DNA of 64,000 nt from contig DASYER010000039.1 in assembly GCA_036498905.1 (NCBI GenBank), forward strand, positions 1 to 64,000, written 5' to 3'. A program made the translations under genes and the position numbers. This stretch comes from DAIDKA01 sp036498905 (GTDB lineage: Bacteria; Pseudomonadota; Gammaproteobacteria; Steroidobacterales; Steroidobacteraceae). Below, one piece after another: positions 7,891-16,850 of the stretch (position 1 is the stretch's first letter; each line of letters begins with the position of its first letter). The notes beneath the pieces are model-generated. The model did not search any database and was not told the origin of the DNA. It was given only the letters and a program-made list of their open reading frames with translations.

Positions 7891-9290
7891 TGGGCAAGGG
7901 CCTTGACGATTTCTTCGGTCATCTTCTTCGCATCCGCAAACAGCATCATGGTGTTGTCGCGGAAAAAGAGCTCATTGTCCACTCCCGCGTAGCCCGAACC
8001 CATGCCGCGTTTGACGAACAGCACGGTCTTGGCCTTTTCGACATCGAGGATGGGCATGCCATAAATGGGGGAGGTCGGATCGGTCTTGGCGGAAGGATTG
8101 GTGACGTCGTTTGCGCCGATCACATAGACGACATCGGTCTGGGCAAATTGCGAATTGATGTCTTCCAGCTCAAAGACTTCGTCATAGGGCACATTGGCTT
8201 CGGCCAGCAGCACATTCATATGGCCCGGCATACGACCCGCCACCGGATGAATGGCATAGGACACTTTCACGCCCGCGGCCTTGAGCCGGTCGGCCATTTC
8301 GCGCACCGCATGCTGCGCCTGTGCCACCGCCATGCCGTATCCAGGCACGATGATGACGCTGCCGGCATTCTTCATGATGAAGGCCGCGTCTTCGGCCGAT
8401 CCTCGTTTGACCGGGCGCGTCTCCTTGGCACCGGCCGCGGCCACTTCGCCACCGAAGCCCCCGGCAATCACCGAGATGAAGCTTCGGTTCATTCCCTTGC
8501 ACATGATGTACGAGAGAATCGCACCGGATGAACCCACCAGTGCGCCGGTAATGATCAGGGCCGTATTCTCCAGCGTAAAGCCGATGCCGGCCGCCGCCCA
8601 ACCTGAATAGGAGTTCAGCATAGACACCACCACCGGCATGTCGGCGCCGCCGATGGGAATGATCAGGGTAATGCCGAACAGGAGGGACAGGCCGGTAATG
8701 GACCAAAAGGCCCAATGCGGCTGGTTCATGGTGAAGAAGATGATCAGCCCGGCGATCACCACCAGGATCAGCAGATTCAGAAGATGCCGTGCGGGCAGAA
8801 TGATCGGCGCGCCCGACATGTTGCCGTTCAATTTCGCGAAAGCGATGATCGACCCGCAGAAAGTGATAGCGCCTATGGCGGCGCCCAGACTCATTTCGAT
8901 CAGGCTTTGGGTACGGATGGCACCTTCGCTGCCAATGCCGAAGGCATGAGGCGAATATAACGCGGCGCCGGCGATGAGCACCGCCGCCAGTCCGACGAGC
9001 GAGTGGAAGGCAGCCACCAGCTGCGGCATGTCGGTCATCGCGATACGCTTGGCGATGACCGCGCCGATACCGCCGCCGATCGCCAGCCCGCCGATAACCA
9101 GTGCCCAGGTCACCGGCTCGGTGACATCCGCGACCCATAGGGTCGTCAGCACGGCGATGGTCATGCCCACCATGCCATTGCGGTTGCCCGCGCGCGAGGT
9201 TGCAGGCGATGCCAGGCCCTTCAGCGCCAGAATGAAAAACAGCCCCGCAAGCAGGTACAGGAGCGCCGAGAGATCCCCTTTGCCTGTCAC
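7887..9290 (-). CDS. pntB: NAD(P) transhydrogenase subunit beta
   Basis: 467 residues. The first ~270 residues hold about nine membrane helices (the proton channel, domain II). The C-terminal ~180 residues form the NADP(H)-binding domain III with the fingerprint GYGMAVAQAQ, the RMPGHMNVLLAEA loop and the IGANDVTNP motif. With PntAA and PntAB it forms the inner-membrane pump that reduces NADP+ with NADH using the proton gradient. Start and stop overlap the neighbouring genes by 4 bases each (pntAB upstream, the dienelactone-hydrolase-like gene downstream). Confidence 0.97.
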   Translation of the reverse strand: MTGKGDLSALLYLLAGLFFILALKGLASPATSRAGNRNGMVGMTIAVLTTLWVADVTEPVTWALVIGGLAIGGGIGAVIAKRIAMTDMPQLVAAFHSLVGLAAVLIAGAALYSPHAFGIGSEGAIRTQSLIEMSLGAAIGAITFCGSIIAFAKLNGNMSGAPIILPARHLLNLLILVVIAGLIIFFTMNQPHWAFWSITGLSLLFGITLIIPIGGADMPVVVSMLNSYSGWAAAGIGFTLENTALIITGALVGSSGAILSYIMCKGMNRSFISVIAGGFGGEVAAAGAKETRPVKRGSAEDAAFIMKNAGSVIIVPGYGMAVAQAQHAVREMADRLKAAGVKVSYAIHPVAGRMPGHMNVLLAEANVPYDEVFELEDINSQFAQTDVVYVIGANDVTNPSAKTDPTSPIYGMPILDVEKAKTVLFVKRGMGSGYAGVDNELFFRDNTMMLFADAKKMTEEIVKALAQ

Positions 9291-9595
9291 TTCTTTTCTT
9301 TCTTCCGGTACATGGCCAGCATGCGGGCGGTGACCAGAAAGCCGCCGAAAATATTCACGCTGGCGAGAATCAGGGCGACGAAGCCGAGAATCTTTGAAGT
9401 CCAGGACGCTCCATGGATCACCGGAACGGCCACTGCTACCAGCGCCCCGACGATGATCACGGACGAGATGGCGTTGGTCACGCTCATCAGCGGAGTATGC
9501 AAGGCCGGCGTCACGCCCCAGACCACAAAATAGCCGACGAATATCGCCAGCACGAATATCGAGAGCCGGAATACAAACGGATCAATCATTTCCAT
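9287..9595 (-). CDS. pntAB: NAD(P) transhydrogenase subunit alpha part 2 (membrane segment)
   Basis: 102 residues with an N-terminal leader (MEMIDPFVFRLSIFVLAIFV) and three to four membrane helices, ending in a lysine-rich tail. This equals the C-terminal membrane part of E. coli PntA, split into its own gene as in Rhodospirillum rubrum and many other bacteria. It lies 3 bases after pntAA and overlaps pntB by 4 bases. It contributes helices to the proton channel. Confidence 0.95.
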   Translation of the reverse strand: MEMIDPFVFRLSIFVLAIFVGYFVVWGVTPALHTPLMSVTNAISSVIIVGALVAVAVPVIHGASWTSKILGFVALILASVNIFGGFLVTARMLAMYRKKEKK

Positions 9596-9598
9596 ATA

Positions 9599-10771
9599 TC
9601 AGCCTTTCAGCGCCGGATGGACCGCTACGCCGTCCCGCGTCACCAACGCGCCTTTGATGATTTCGTCGTTCCAGTCGATCGCCATCGCCCCGGTCTTGTC
9701 CACGACCAGGGCGATGAAATTGAACAGATTGCGCGCATAGAGCGCCGAGGAATCCACTGCCAGGCGTGCCGGCAGATTCGTGTAGCCCATGATGGTGACC
9801 CCATGCACCTCGATCACCTCGTCGGCCCGGGTCAGGGGGGTGTTACCGCCCGCCTCTGCCGCCAGATCCACGATCACCGATCCGGGCTTCATGGTCCGGA
9901 TCATCTCCTCGGTCACCAGCACGGGAGCCCGACGGCCCGGGATCAGCGCAGTCGTAATGATAATATTCTGCCGTTTGATGGTCTCGGCGATCAGGGCCTG
10001 CTGCTTGGCCTGGTATTGCGCGGACATCTCCTTGGCATAGCCGCCGGCCGTCTGGGCGTTCTTGAACTCATCGTCCATGACGGCCACGAAAGTGCCCCCC
10101 AGGGATTCGACCTGCTCCTTGGTGGCCGGGCGCACATCGGTGGCACTGACGATCGCTCCGAGGCGCCTGGCCGTGGCAATTGCCTGCAGTCCGGCGACGC
10201 CGACACCCATTACCAGTACACGCGCCGGCGCAATGGTGCCGGCCGCCGTCATCATCATCGGCATGGCGCGCCCGAACTGGGCGGCAGCGTCAATGACGGC
10301 CTTGTATCCGGCAAGATTGGCCTGAGACGACAGTACGTCCATTGCCTGGGCACGAGAGATTCGGGGCAGGAATTCCATGGCAAAAGCAGCAACGCCCTGT
10401 TCCGCCAGGTCACGAATGGCGGCCCCTTCGGTATACGGGGCCAGCAGGGCGGCCAGTAACGCGCCCTTCTTGAGTAAGGCAGTCTCCGCACCCCGGGGTC
10501 CGCGCACTTTCAGGACGATATCAGCGCCGTCGAGAGTGGTTCGCGAGTCGGGGGCTATTGACGCCCCGGCGCTCCTAAAATCCGCATCAGATATGCGCGC
10601 GCGCTCACCCGCCCCGGCCTGAACCACCACATCTAGGCCCAGCCCTTTGAACTTTTTCACCGATTCTGGTGTCGCGGCAACGCGCATTTCACCAGGGTAG
10701 GTTTCCGTAGGGACCGCGAGCTTCAATGACGCCCTGTTTTTGTCTGTACCGACATGTCTGAATAAACTCAT
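9599..10771 (-). CDS. pntAA: NAD(P) transhydrogenase subunit alpha part 1 (NAD-binding)
   Basis: 390 residues from ATG 10771; the frame extends to 10888, but this start matches the usual ~380-residue length and places KLAVPTETYPGEMRVAATPE near the N-terminus, as in family members. The NAD(H)-binding fingerprint is VMGVGVAGLQAIATARRLGA followed by the acidic SATDVR; the flexible loop carries MGYTNLPARLAVDSS. It is soluble domain I of the transhydrogenase, on the cytoplasmic face. First gene of pntAA-pntAB-pntB-DLH, divergent from the M16 peptidase gene. A TATAGT box (10792-10787, minus strand) lies just upstream and would give a very short leader. Confidence 0.95.
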   Translation of the reverse strand: MSLFRHVGTDKNRASLKLAVPTETYPGEMRVAATPESVKKFKGLGLDVVVQAGAGERARISDADFRSAGASIAPDSRTTLDGADIVLKVRGPRGAETALLKKGALLAALLAPYTEGAAIRDLAEQGVAAFAMEFLPRISRAQAMDVLSSQANLAGYKAVIDAAAQFGRAMPMMMTAAGTIAPARVLVMGVGVAGLQAIATARRLGAIVSATDVRPATKEQVESLGGTFVAVMDDEFKNAQTAGGYAKEMSAQYQAKQQALIAETIKRQNIIITTALIPGRRAPVLVTEEMIRTMKPGSVIVDLAAEAGGNTPLTRADEVIEVHGVTIMGYTNLPARLAVDSSALYARNLFNFIALVVDKTGAMAIDWNDEIIKGALVTRDGVAVHPALKG

Positions 10772-10888
10772 CCGCGAGGGGAACGCACTATAGCAAAGCG
10801 TGAAGGGCGGGCGAACTGGCGAACGGGTGGCATTCGCGCCAAGCGGGTATATTGTCCACCCTGGTGCGGTTCCCCCTTCGGAGGTCAA

Positions 10889-13684
10889 ATGAGCCGTCGC
10901 TGTTTGTCGCAGTCCCTGAGGATTCTCCCGGTCGCCTTGTTCCTCGCCGCCCAGTGGGTGGCGGCGGCAGCCCCTGCGGGCGCAGCACCCGCCGCGGCGG
11001 CCAGCGCTGCCGGCGCTAAGAAGGCATCAAGCGCCCAACCCAAAAAGGTCATCACGATCGAGGGGGTGACCGAGTACTCGCTCGACAACGGGTTAAAGGT
11101 GCTGCTGTATCCGGATGATTCCAGTACCACCATCAGCGTCAACATCACTTATAAGGTCGGCTCACGGTTCGAGAGCTATGGTCAGACCGGGATGGCGCAC
11201 CTGCTCGAGCATCTGAGCTTCAAGGGCACACCTCGGAACCCAAATATTCCCGACGAGATCTCCAGCCACGGCGCCAGTGCGAACGCCACAACTTCCGACG
11301 ATCGCACCAACTACTTTGAGACCTTTCCGGCCGCCCAGGGCAATCTCGAGTGGGCCCTCGGGCTGGAGGCCGATCGGATGGTGCACTCCTTCATCGCCAA
11401 GAAGGATCTCGACAGCGAGATGACCGTCGTGCGCAATGAATACGAGCGCGGCGAAAACAGTCCGGCCAACATTCTGCGCGAGCGGGTGCTGGAGACAGCC
11501 TACCTATGGCACAACTACGGCCATCCGACGATCGGTGCGCGCTCGGACATCGAAAACGTGCCGATCATCGATCTGCAGAAGTTCTATCACACCTATTACC
11601 AGCCCGATAATGCCGTGCTCATCGTCGCAGGCAACTTCGATGAGGCGAAGACTCTCGCCTACATCCAGAGTGTGTTCGGAGCGATTCCTCGGCCGACGCG
11701 GATCCTACCCACGCAGTACACGGTGGAGCCCGCCCAGGACGGTGAACGTGAAGTGACGCTGCGGCGTACGGGCGGACAATTGGTGCTCATCGAGTCCTTC
11801 CATATTCCTGCGGACGCGCAGGCGGACAGCGCTGCACTCGGGCTGCTGGCGGAAATGCTCAACGAACGCCCTTCGGGCCGGTTGTACCAGGACCTGATCG
11901 CGACGAAGCTCGCGGTACAGGCGAGCGCCAATGCAGCAAGCATGCACGATCCCGGCTATCTTATGTTCACGGTCGTCTTGCCCAAGGATGGCAATCTTCC
12001 CGCCGCACGGACGGCGCTCGACAAGCTGATTGCCGCCCTCTCCTCAGAGCGCTTCACCGATGAGGAGCTGCAGCGCGTGAAGGCCCAGGAGCTCAACGGC
12101 TACGAACGTCTCATGAGCTCCTCGCAGCAGGTGGCCTCTGATCTGAGTGAAAACGTGGCGGCCGGTGACTGGCGATTGCTGTTCTGGGACCGCGACCAGA
12201 TGGCGAAGGTGACGATAGCCGATGTGCAGCGCGTGGCGAGCGCTTATCTCGTCAGCTCCAATCTGACGGTGGGTACCTTCATTCCGGAAGACAAGCCGGT
12301 GCGCGCCGTGATTCCGGTCGCCCCGCCGCTTTCGGCAATGCTCCAGGGCTACACGGGAAGCAAAGCCGTGGAGGCCGGGGAACGCTTCGAGGCAACCCCG
12401 GCAAATATCGAGGCGCGCACCCATCGCGGTACGGCCGGCTCGCTGAAGACCGCCTTCCTGGAGCGCAAATCACGTGGCGGGCGCGTGAGCGGCGTGATCA
12501 GACTGCATTTCGGCGACGTGCAGTCGCTGCAGAATCTGGGTGATACCGGACGGCTCACCGCGGCCATGCTCATGCGCGGCACCCGCAAACACACCCGTCA
12601 GCAGTTGCAGGACGAGCTGACGCGTCTGAAGGCCACGCTTGGCGTCTCGGGCGATGCAAACGGCGTCGCCGTGTCACTGGAGACCACTCGAGAGAATCTG
12701 CCGGCGGTTCTGGACCTGGCAGCGGAAGTTTTGCAGCAGCCTGCTTTCCCGGCCGACCAGCTCGATGAGATCAAGCGTCAGCGGCTAGCACAGATCGACA
12801 GCTCCCGGACCGAACCCCAGGCGCTGGCGAGCGAAGCCGTGCGGCGCTATCTGTCACCCTACACCGCGGGGGATTTCCGCTATGTTGCTACCTTCGATGA
12901 GCAGGCCGCGGCGGTTGGCAAGATCACGGTCCAGGACCTGCAGCAGTTTCAGCAGCGTTTCTATGGCGCCTCCAATGGCGAGGCCGCATTCGTAGGCAGC
13001 TTCGACTCCCCCGCCGTGACCCAATCCCTGCAGCGGGACTTCGCGTCCTGGAAGAGCCCCAGCGCCTACGCGCGCGCGCCGGCCGTGTACAAGGCGATCG
13101 CGGCCAAGACCGAGACCATCGAGACGCCGGACAAGGCAAATGCCGTGTTTCTCGCCAATGCAAATCTGCGGCTGCGTGAGGATGATCCCGCCTATCCGGA
13201 TCTTGAGATCGGCAACGCCATTCTCGGCGGCGGATTTCTCAACTCGCGGCTTGCAACCCGGATCCGCCAGCGCGACGGCGTCAGCTACTCGGTGGGCTCG
13301 GATGTGAGCGCCGACCCATTGGATGAGGTGGGTGAATTCTCCGTGTATGCGATCTGCGCTCCGCAGAACATCGGGAAAGTCGAGACCGACGTTCACGAGG
13401 AGCTCGCGCGGGCCTTGAAGTCGGGTTTCACGGCGAAGGAGGTGGCGGACGCGAAATCCGGCATCCTGCAGTCACGCATCGTCGGTAGATCCACAGACCG
13501 CGCTCTGGCAATCGCCCTCGTCAATCACCTGTTTCTGGGCCGCGACTTCTCCTGGGATGCAAAATTCGAGCAGAGTATCGGTGCTGCCAGTTCACAGGCG
13601 ATTTCCGCCGCCGTGCGACGCTATCTCGATCCGCAGTCTTTGTTCATCGTGAAGGCTGGGGATTTCGCGAGCCCCAAGCACTGA
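10889..13684 (+). CDS. Secreted M16-family zinc metallopeptidase (two-domain, pitrilysin-like)
   Basis: 931 residues beginning with a signal peptide (to about residue 28) and an Ala/Pro-rich linker. The active N-terminal half has the inverted zinc motif HLLEH (H104, E107, H108) and the third ligand E184 (VRNEYERG), 76 residues further on as in pitrilysin. The second half (from ~470) repeats the fold without the motif and carries the R/Y element (GVSYSVGSDVS) that helps bind substrate. The product is a periplasmic clamshell protease. Start supported by GGAGG at 10880-10884. It is followed 13 bases later by a LysE-type exporter. Confidence 0.93.
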   Translation: MSRRCLSQSLRILPVALFLAAQWVAAAAPAGAAPAAAASAAGAKKASSAQPKKVITIEGVTEYSLDNGLKVLLYPDDSSTTISVNITYKVGSRFESYGQTGMAHLLEHLSFKGTPRNPNIPDEISSHGASANATTSDDRTNYFETFPAAQGNLEWALGLEADRMVHSFIAKKDLDSEMTVVRNEYERGENSPANILRERVLETAYLWHNYGHPTIGARSDIENVPIIDLQKFYHTYYQPDNAVLIVAGNFDEAKTLAYIQSVFGAIPRPTRILPTQYTVEPAQDGEREVTLRRTGGQLVLIESFHIPADAQADSAALGLLAEMLNERPSGRLYQDLIATKLAVQASANAASMHDPGYLMFTVVLPKDGNLPAARTALDKLIAALSSERFTDEELQRVKAQELNGYERLMSSSQQVASDLSENVAAGDWRLLFWDRDQMAKVTIADVQRVASAYLVSSNLTVGTFIPEDKPVRAVIPVAPPLSAMLQGYTGSKAVEAGERFEATPANIEARTHRGTAGSLKTAFLERKSRGGRVSGVIRLHFGDVQSLQNLGDTGRLTAAMLMRGTRKHTRQQLQDELTRLKATLGVSGDANGVAVSLETTRENLPAVLDLAAEVLQQPAFPADQLDEIKRQRLAQIDSSRTEPQALASEAVRRYLSPYTAGDFRYVATFDEQAAAVGKITVQDLQQFQQRFYGASNGEAAFVGSFDSPAVTQSLQRDFASWKSPSAYARAPAVYKAIAAKTETIETPDKANAVFLANANLRLREDDPAYPDLEIGNAILGGGFLNSRLATRIRQRDGVSYSVGSDVSADPLDEVGEFSVYAICAPQNIGKVETDVHEELARALKSGFTAKEVADAKSGILQSRIVGRSTDRALAIALVNHLFLGRDFSWDAKFEQSIGAASSQAISAAVRRYLDPQSLFIVKAGDFASPKH

Positions 13685-13697
13685 GGATCCCGGCCAA

Positions 13698-14318
13698 ATG
13701 TCATTGAACATCTGGCTGGCATTCATCGCCGTGGTATTTGTGGTCTCTGGCAGCCCCGGACCCAATATGCTTCTGTCTTTGACCCATGGCATCCATCATG
13801 GGCTGACACGAACATTCAGCACCATGTTGGGTCTGCTGAGTGGGCTGGCCATGATCCTGGCGATCTCGCTTTGCGGCCTGGGTGCCGTGCTGGTGGCCTC
13901 GACTACGGCATTCGAAGTCATCAAGTACGTCGGCGCCGTCTATCTGGTCTATCTGGGCATCAGAATCTGGCGCGCGGCGGACACGCGCCTGAGCACGCAG
14001 CGCCGGCCACCGACAGCAGGCGGACTGAAGCGCTATCGCACCGGTGTGCTGGTTTCACTGTCGAACCCCAAGGCAATCCTGTTCTGTGTGGCATTCTTCC
14101 CGCAGTTCATCGATCGCCGCCAGGCGCTGGCACCGCAGGCCGGCATCCTGCTCGCGTCATTCATGGTCATAGAGACTTGCTGGATGCTTGTGTATGCGGG
14201 GGGTGGAGCAAGACTCGCGGCGTGGTTGGGGCAAGGCAATCGCATGCGCTGGTTCAACCGTGCTTCGGGAGGGGTGTTCATGGGAGCCGGTGTGTTGCTC
14301 GGATCACTGCGGCGCTGA
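13698..14318 (+). CDS. LysE/RhtB family amino-acid exporter
   Basis: 206 residues, about six membrane helices. The family motif SPGPNMLLSLTHGIHHGL is near the N-terminus and VSLSNPKAILFCVAFFPQFID is in the middle, both typical of LysE/RhtB exporters for amino acids and analogues. Short spacing from the M16 peptidase gene suggests co-transcription: a periplasmic protease with an amino-acid exporter. The specific substrate cannot be told. Confidence 0.93.
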   Translation: MSLNIWLAFIAVVFVVSGSPGPNMLLSLTHGIHHGLTRTFSTMLGLLSGLAMILAISLCGLGAVLVASTTAFEVIKYVGAVYLVYLGIRIWRAADTRLSTQRRPPTAGGLKRYRTGVLVSLSNPKAILFCVAFFPQFIDRRQALAPQAGILLASFMVIETCWMLVYAGGGARLAAWLGQGNRMRWFNRASGGVFMGAGVLLGSLRR

Positions 14319-14337
14319 AGAGCAGCCGCGACTGAAC

Positions 14338-15333
14338 ATGAAGAAACTCTCGACTACCCTCCTCGGCCTGGCACTTAGCCTCTACATGCTGGGATTTACT
14401 GATGCCGCCTGGGCAGCCCAGAGCGTCGATGCGGCCGATGCGACGAACGGCCAACCGCAGTCCGAAGTGACCGTTATCGGCAAGCTGGATGACAAAGCTC
14501 TCAATCGTGCGGTCAATGAGTTCGTGCAATCGCACGCTAAGCCCGGGGCCCTCATCGGTCAGGTCGGCCGCTGGCGAGAGAAGGTATGCCCAGGTGTGTC
14601 CGGCCTGCAACGCGCTGCCGATGAGTTTGTCTCCCGCCGCATCGTCAGCCTAGCCCACAGCGTCGGTGCTCCGACACCGGTGGCCGGTAAGAAATGTGAT
14701 GTCAACGTCGAGGTCGTCTTTACGCGCGAGCCGCAGGCTCTCCTGGACCACATCGCCAAGAAGTACCGCCCGCTGCTGGGTTACTACCGCAGGGCCGAAC
14801 TCAAGCAGGTCACCACCTTCAGCCATCCCGTGCAGGCCTGGTACGTCACCGGCACGCGGGCGCTGAACTATCTGCCACCGATCACGGGAATGAGTCCCCC
14901 GCCCTGCCCGACCTGTGATCTCACGGCCCTCTTCAGTACTGGTTTGAAGGTCGACTCGGCTGACAGTGACGGCACCTCGGGTCTTGGCGCATCGGGTAAC
15001 CCCGAAAGCCATCTCACCCGGGGATTGCGCAGCGAGTTCATGCACGTGCTCATTATCGCCGACAGCAACGCGGTCGCCCGATATTCCGTGCAAAGCATTT
15101 CGGACTATGTCGCGCTGCTCGCCCTCACGCGCATCGCCGCACCGGATACCTGCGGCGGGTTGCCGAGCATCATCAATCTGTTCGCCGCGGATTGTACGGC
15201 GCCGCCCGCGGCGATTACCGCTGCCGACACCGCCTACCTTGAAGCCCTGTATGGGGCCGATCTGGACATGAATCTCAATATCGAACAAAGCGACATGCAC
15301 CAGCGCATGCTGAAGGTGATTTCGAGCAAGTAG
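14338..15333 (+). CDS. Secreted hypothetical protein
   Basis: 331 residues from ATG 14338, the start that gives a clean signal peptide (MKKLSTTLLGLALSLYML...AWA); the longer frame runs back into the LysE gene. The mature protein has several paired cysteines (including PPPCPTCD near residue 185 and two near the C-terminus) and no transmembrane segment. I recognise only a general resemblance to conserved unknown secreted proteins of Proteobacteria. It lies 19 bases after the LysE-type gene and is probably in the same transcript. It converges on the VOC gene with 3 bases between stops. Confidence 0.7.
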   Translation: MKKLSTTLLGLALSLYMLGFTDAAWAAQSVDAADATNGQPQSEVTVIGKLDDKALNRAVNEFVQSHAKPGALIGQVGRWREKVCPGVSGLQRAADEFVSRRIVSLAHSVGAPTPVAGKKCDVNVEVVFTREPQALLDHIAKKYRPLLGYYRRAELKQVTTFSHPVQAWYVTGTRALNYLPPITGMSPPPCPTCDLTALFSTGLKVDSADSDGTSGLGASGNPESHLTRGLRSEFMHVLIIADSNAVARYSVQSISDYVALLALTRIAAPDTCGGLPSIINLFAADCTAPPAAITAADTAYLEALYGADLDMNLNIEQSDMHQRMLKVISSK

Positions 15334-15336
15334 TGG

Positions 15337-16413
15337 CTACTCGAACAGCTGCACGAACCCACCGACGTCCGGATCGCGAATGATGACGGCGCGCGTGCCG
15401 TTGGCCAGGGTCACGATACCCGGATCCGACACCATCTTGGCGCCTGCGGCCTCGGCCCGCTTCAGCAATGCCGCAAGCCCAGCCACCTCAAATCCCACGT
15501 AGCCGACTCCGATGTCGGTAATGTTGGACGGTTCGACGGCTCTCTTGCGGTTCTGAAACTCGATCAGAGCGAAATTCTGGTGGAACGCGGGAGATGAGGC
15601 CTCCGGGAAGGACTCATCGTAGACGCGCATGATATTGCCGTGTCCTCCGACGACGGAGTCGTAGAAGTCTCCCTTCAACCACGGCGCCTCTCCCGTTTGC
15701 GGGTGTCCGCCGAGCAGCGCTCCGTAAAAGGCCCGCGCCTTGACCGAATCCAGCACCACGATACCCGCGTGCCCGACGCCAGGCCGCGTGTCGGGATTGT
15801 CGCCCTCACCGGCGCCTGTCGGTGCGGTTGCACGCTGATTGAGCAGCTCGATGTCGAGGCCGTTCGGATCGGTGAGATACGCGATGGTCCCCTTGGTCTG
15901 ACCCGGAGGCGCGATCAGTCGGGCTCTCCAGGATCGTGCCCGCAGCATGCCACCGCCCTGCAATCGCGACCACAGTGCTTGGGCATCCGGAACCACCACA
16001 CTGAAATGTGTCGCACCTGGTTCCCAGGCGTCATGGCCGGCCAGATTGCGGCGTTTGATTCCTTTGAACTCGCGCAGGTACAGCACGAATGGCTTGCCCG
16101 AGGCCTCATTGAGGATGGACATCCGGGCCATGCGCGCTTGCATACGGCCGACGCCGTAAAGGTGTTCGAGGGCTTTGTCCTTGCGCCAGGCCGTATCGGC
16201 CGCAGGGTCCTGAGTGAATCCAAGGGCCTTGTAGAAGGCTACGGAATGATCCAGGTCCGCGACCATGCGCCCGACAAAGGCGATGCCGACCACCCTGCCC
16301 GGTGGCGAGTCGTTGCTAGTTGGCTGGGAAAGTGCCGGGCTGCCCAGCGCAAGCCACGATGCACCGAGTGCAATGACTCGCTTGAAAAGGGCATAACGAT
16401 ACGGGAACAGCAT
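15337..16413 (-). CDS. Secreted protein with two VOC (glyoxalase/bleomycin-resistance-like) domains
   Basis: 358 residues from ATG 16413, chosen because it forms an ATGA overlap with the preceding gene and begins with a signal peptide (ALFKRVIALGASWLALGSPALSQ). Two vicinal-oxygen-chelate domains follow: one around residues 45-190 (VGRMVADLDHSVAFYKALGF...TDPNGLDIELL) and one around 205-358 (VGHAGIVVLDSVKARAFYGALLGG...RDPDVGGFVQLFE). A periplasmic location is unusual for VOC proteins. It is the last gene of the MarR-controlled efflux operon; drug binding or modification is conceivable but unproven. Confidence 0.8.
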   Translation of the reverse strand: MLFPYRYALFKRVIALGASWLALGSPALSQPTSNDSPPGRVVGIAFVGRMVADLDHSVAFYKALGFTQDPAADTAWRKDKALEHLYGVGRMQARMARMSILNEASGKPFVLYLREFKGIKRRNLAGHDAWEPGATHFSVVVPDAQALWSRLQGGGMLRARSWRARLIAPPGQTKGTIAYLTDPNGLDIELLNQRATAPTGAGEGDNPDTRPGVGHAGIVVLDSVKARAFYGALLGGHPQTGEAPWLKGDFYDSVVGGHGNIMRVYDESFPEASSPAFHQNFALIEFQNRKRAVEPSNITDIGVGYVGFEVAGLAALLKRAEAAGAKMVSDPGIVTLANGTRAVIIRDPDVGGFVQLFE

Positions 16414-16850
16414 CAGTGAAACAGGTCCCGAACCTTGCTGAGGAATGAGTGAGAGCGCATATGTCTTAGCGTCGTCACCCACTGGTCTTCCGCACGCAGC
16501 TTGCTGCGCATGTGGGCTTCCTCAGCTTTCATCAGTTCCAGAATCCTAGTGTCTTCGTCATCGGTCAACCAGTACCCGTGCTGATTCTCGCATTGCTCCA
16601 TTTCCAGATCATAGAACCGGTAGCGGAACTTCGTGAGCGCGCCGCTGCATTCAGGACATTGATCGATGGTCGGGGTGGAGCTGACGACCAGCGTGCCCTT
16701 CGCATGTTCGCCGAAGTCGAAGACCTCATCTTCGAGTTGCTCGAGTTCCTCGTGCTCCAGCCACATGCCTTTACAAGATGGGCAGTAGTTGACCGGAATC
16801 TTATGCCGAGTCGCGGGCGTCAGGTCGGTGTGACATTTTGGACATTTCAA
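16413..16850 (-). CDS. Zinc-ribbon (zf-TFIIB-like) protein
   Basis: 145 residues with two zinc-binding modules. The first has CPKC and CPSCKGMWL (C3, C6, C23, C26), the classic zf-TFIIB family pattern. The second has CPEC and CENQHGYWL (C65, C68, C87, H91). The C-terminal third is a charged helix. No enzyme domain is seen; the family's function is poorly known. Four-base overlaps on both sides place it inside the marR-emrAB-outer-membrane-channel transcription unit. Confidence 0.8.
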   Translation of the reverse strand: MKCPKCHTDLTPATRHKIPVNYCPSCKGMWLEHEELEQLEDEVFDFGEHAKGTLVVSSTPTIDQCPECSGALTKFRYRFYDLEMEQCENQHGYWLTDDEDTRILELMKAEEAHMRSKLRAEDQWVTTLRHMRSHSFLSKVRDLFH

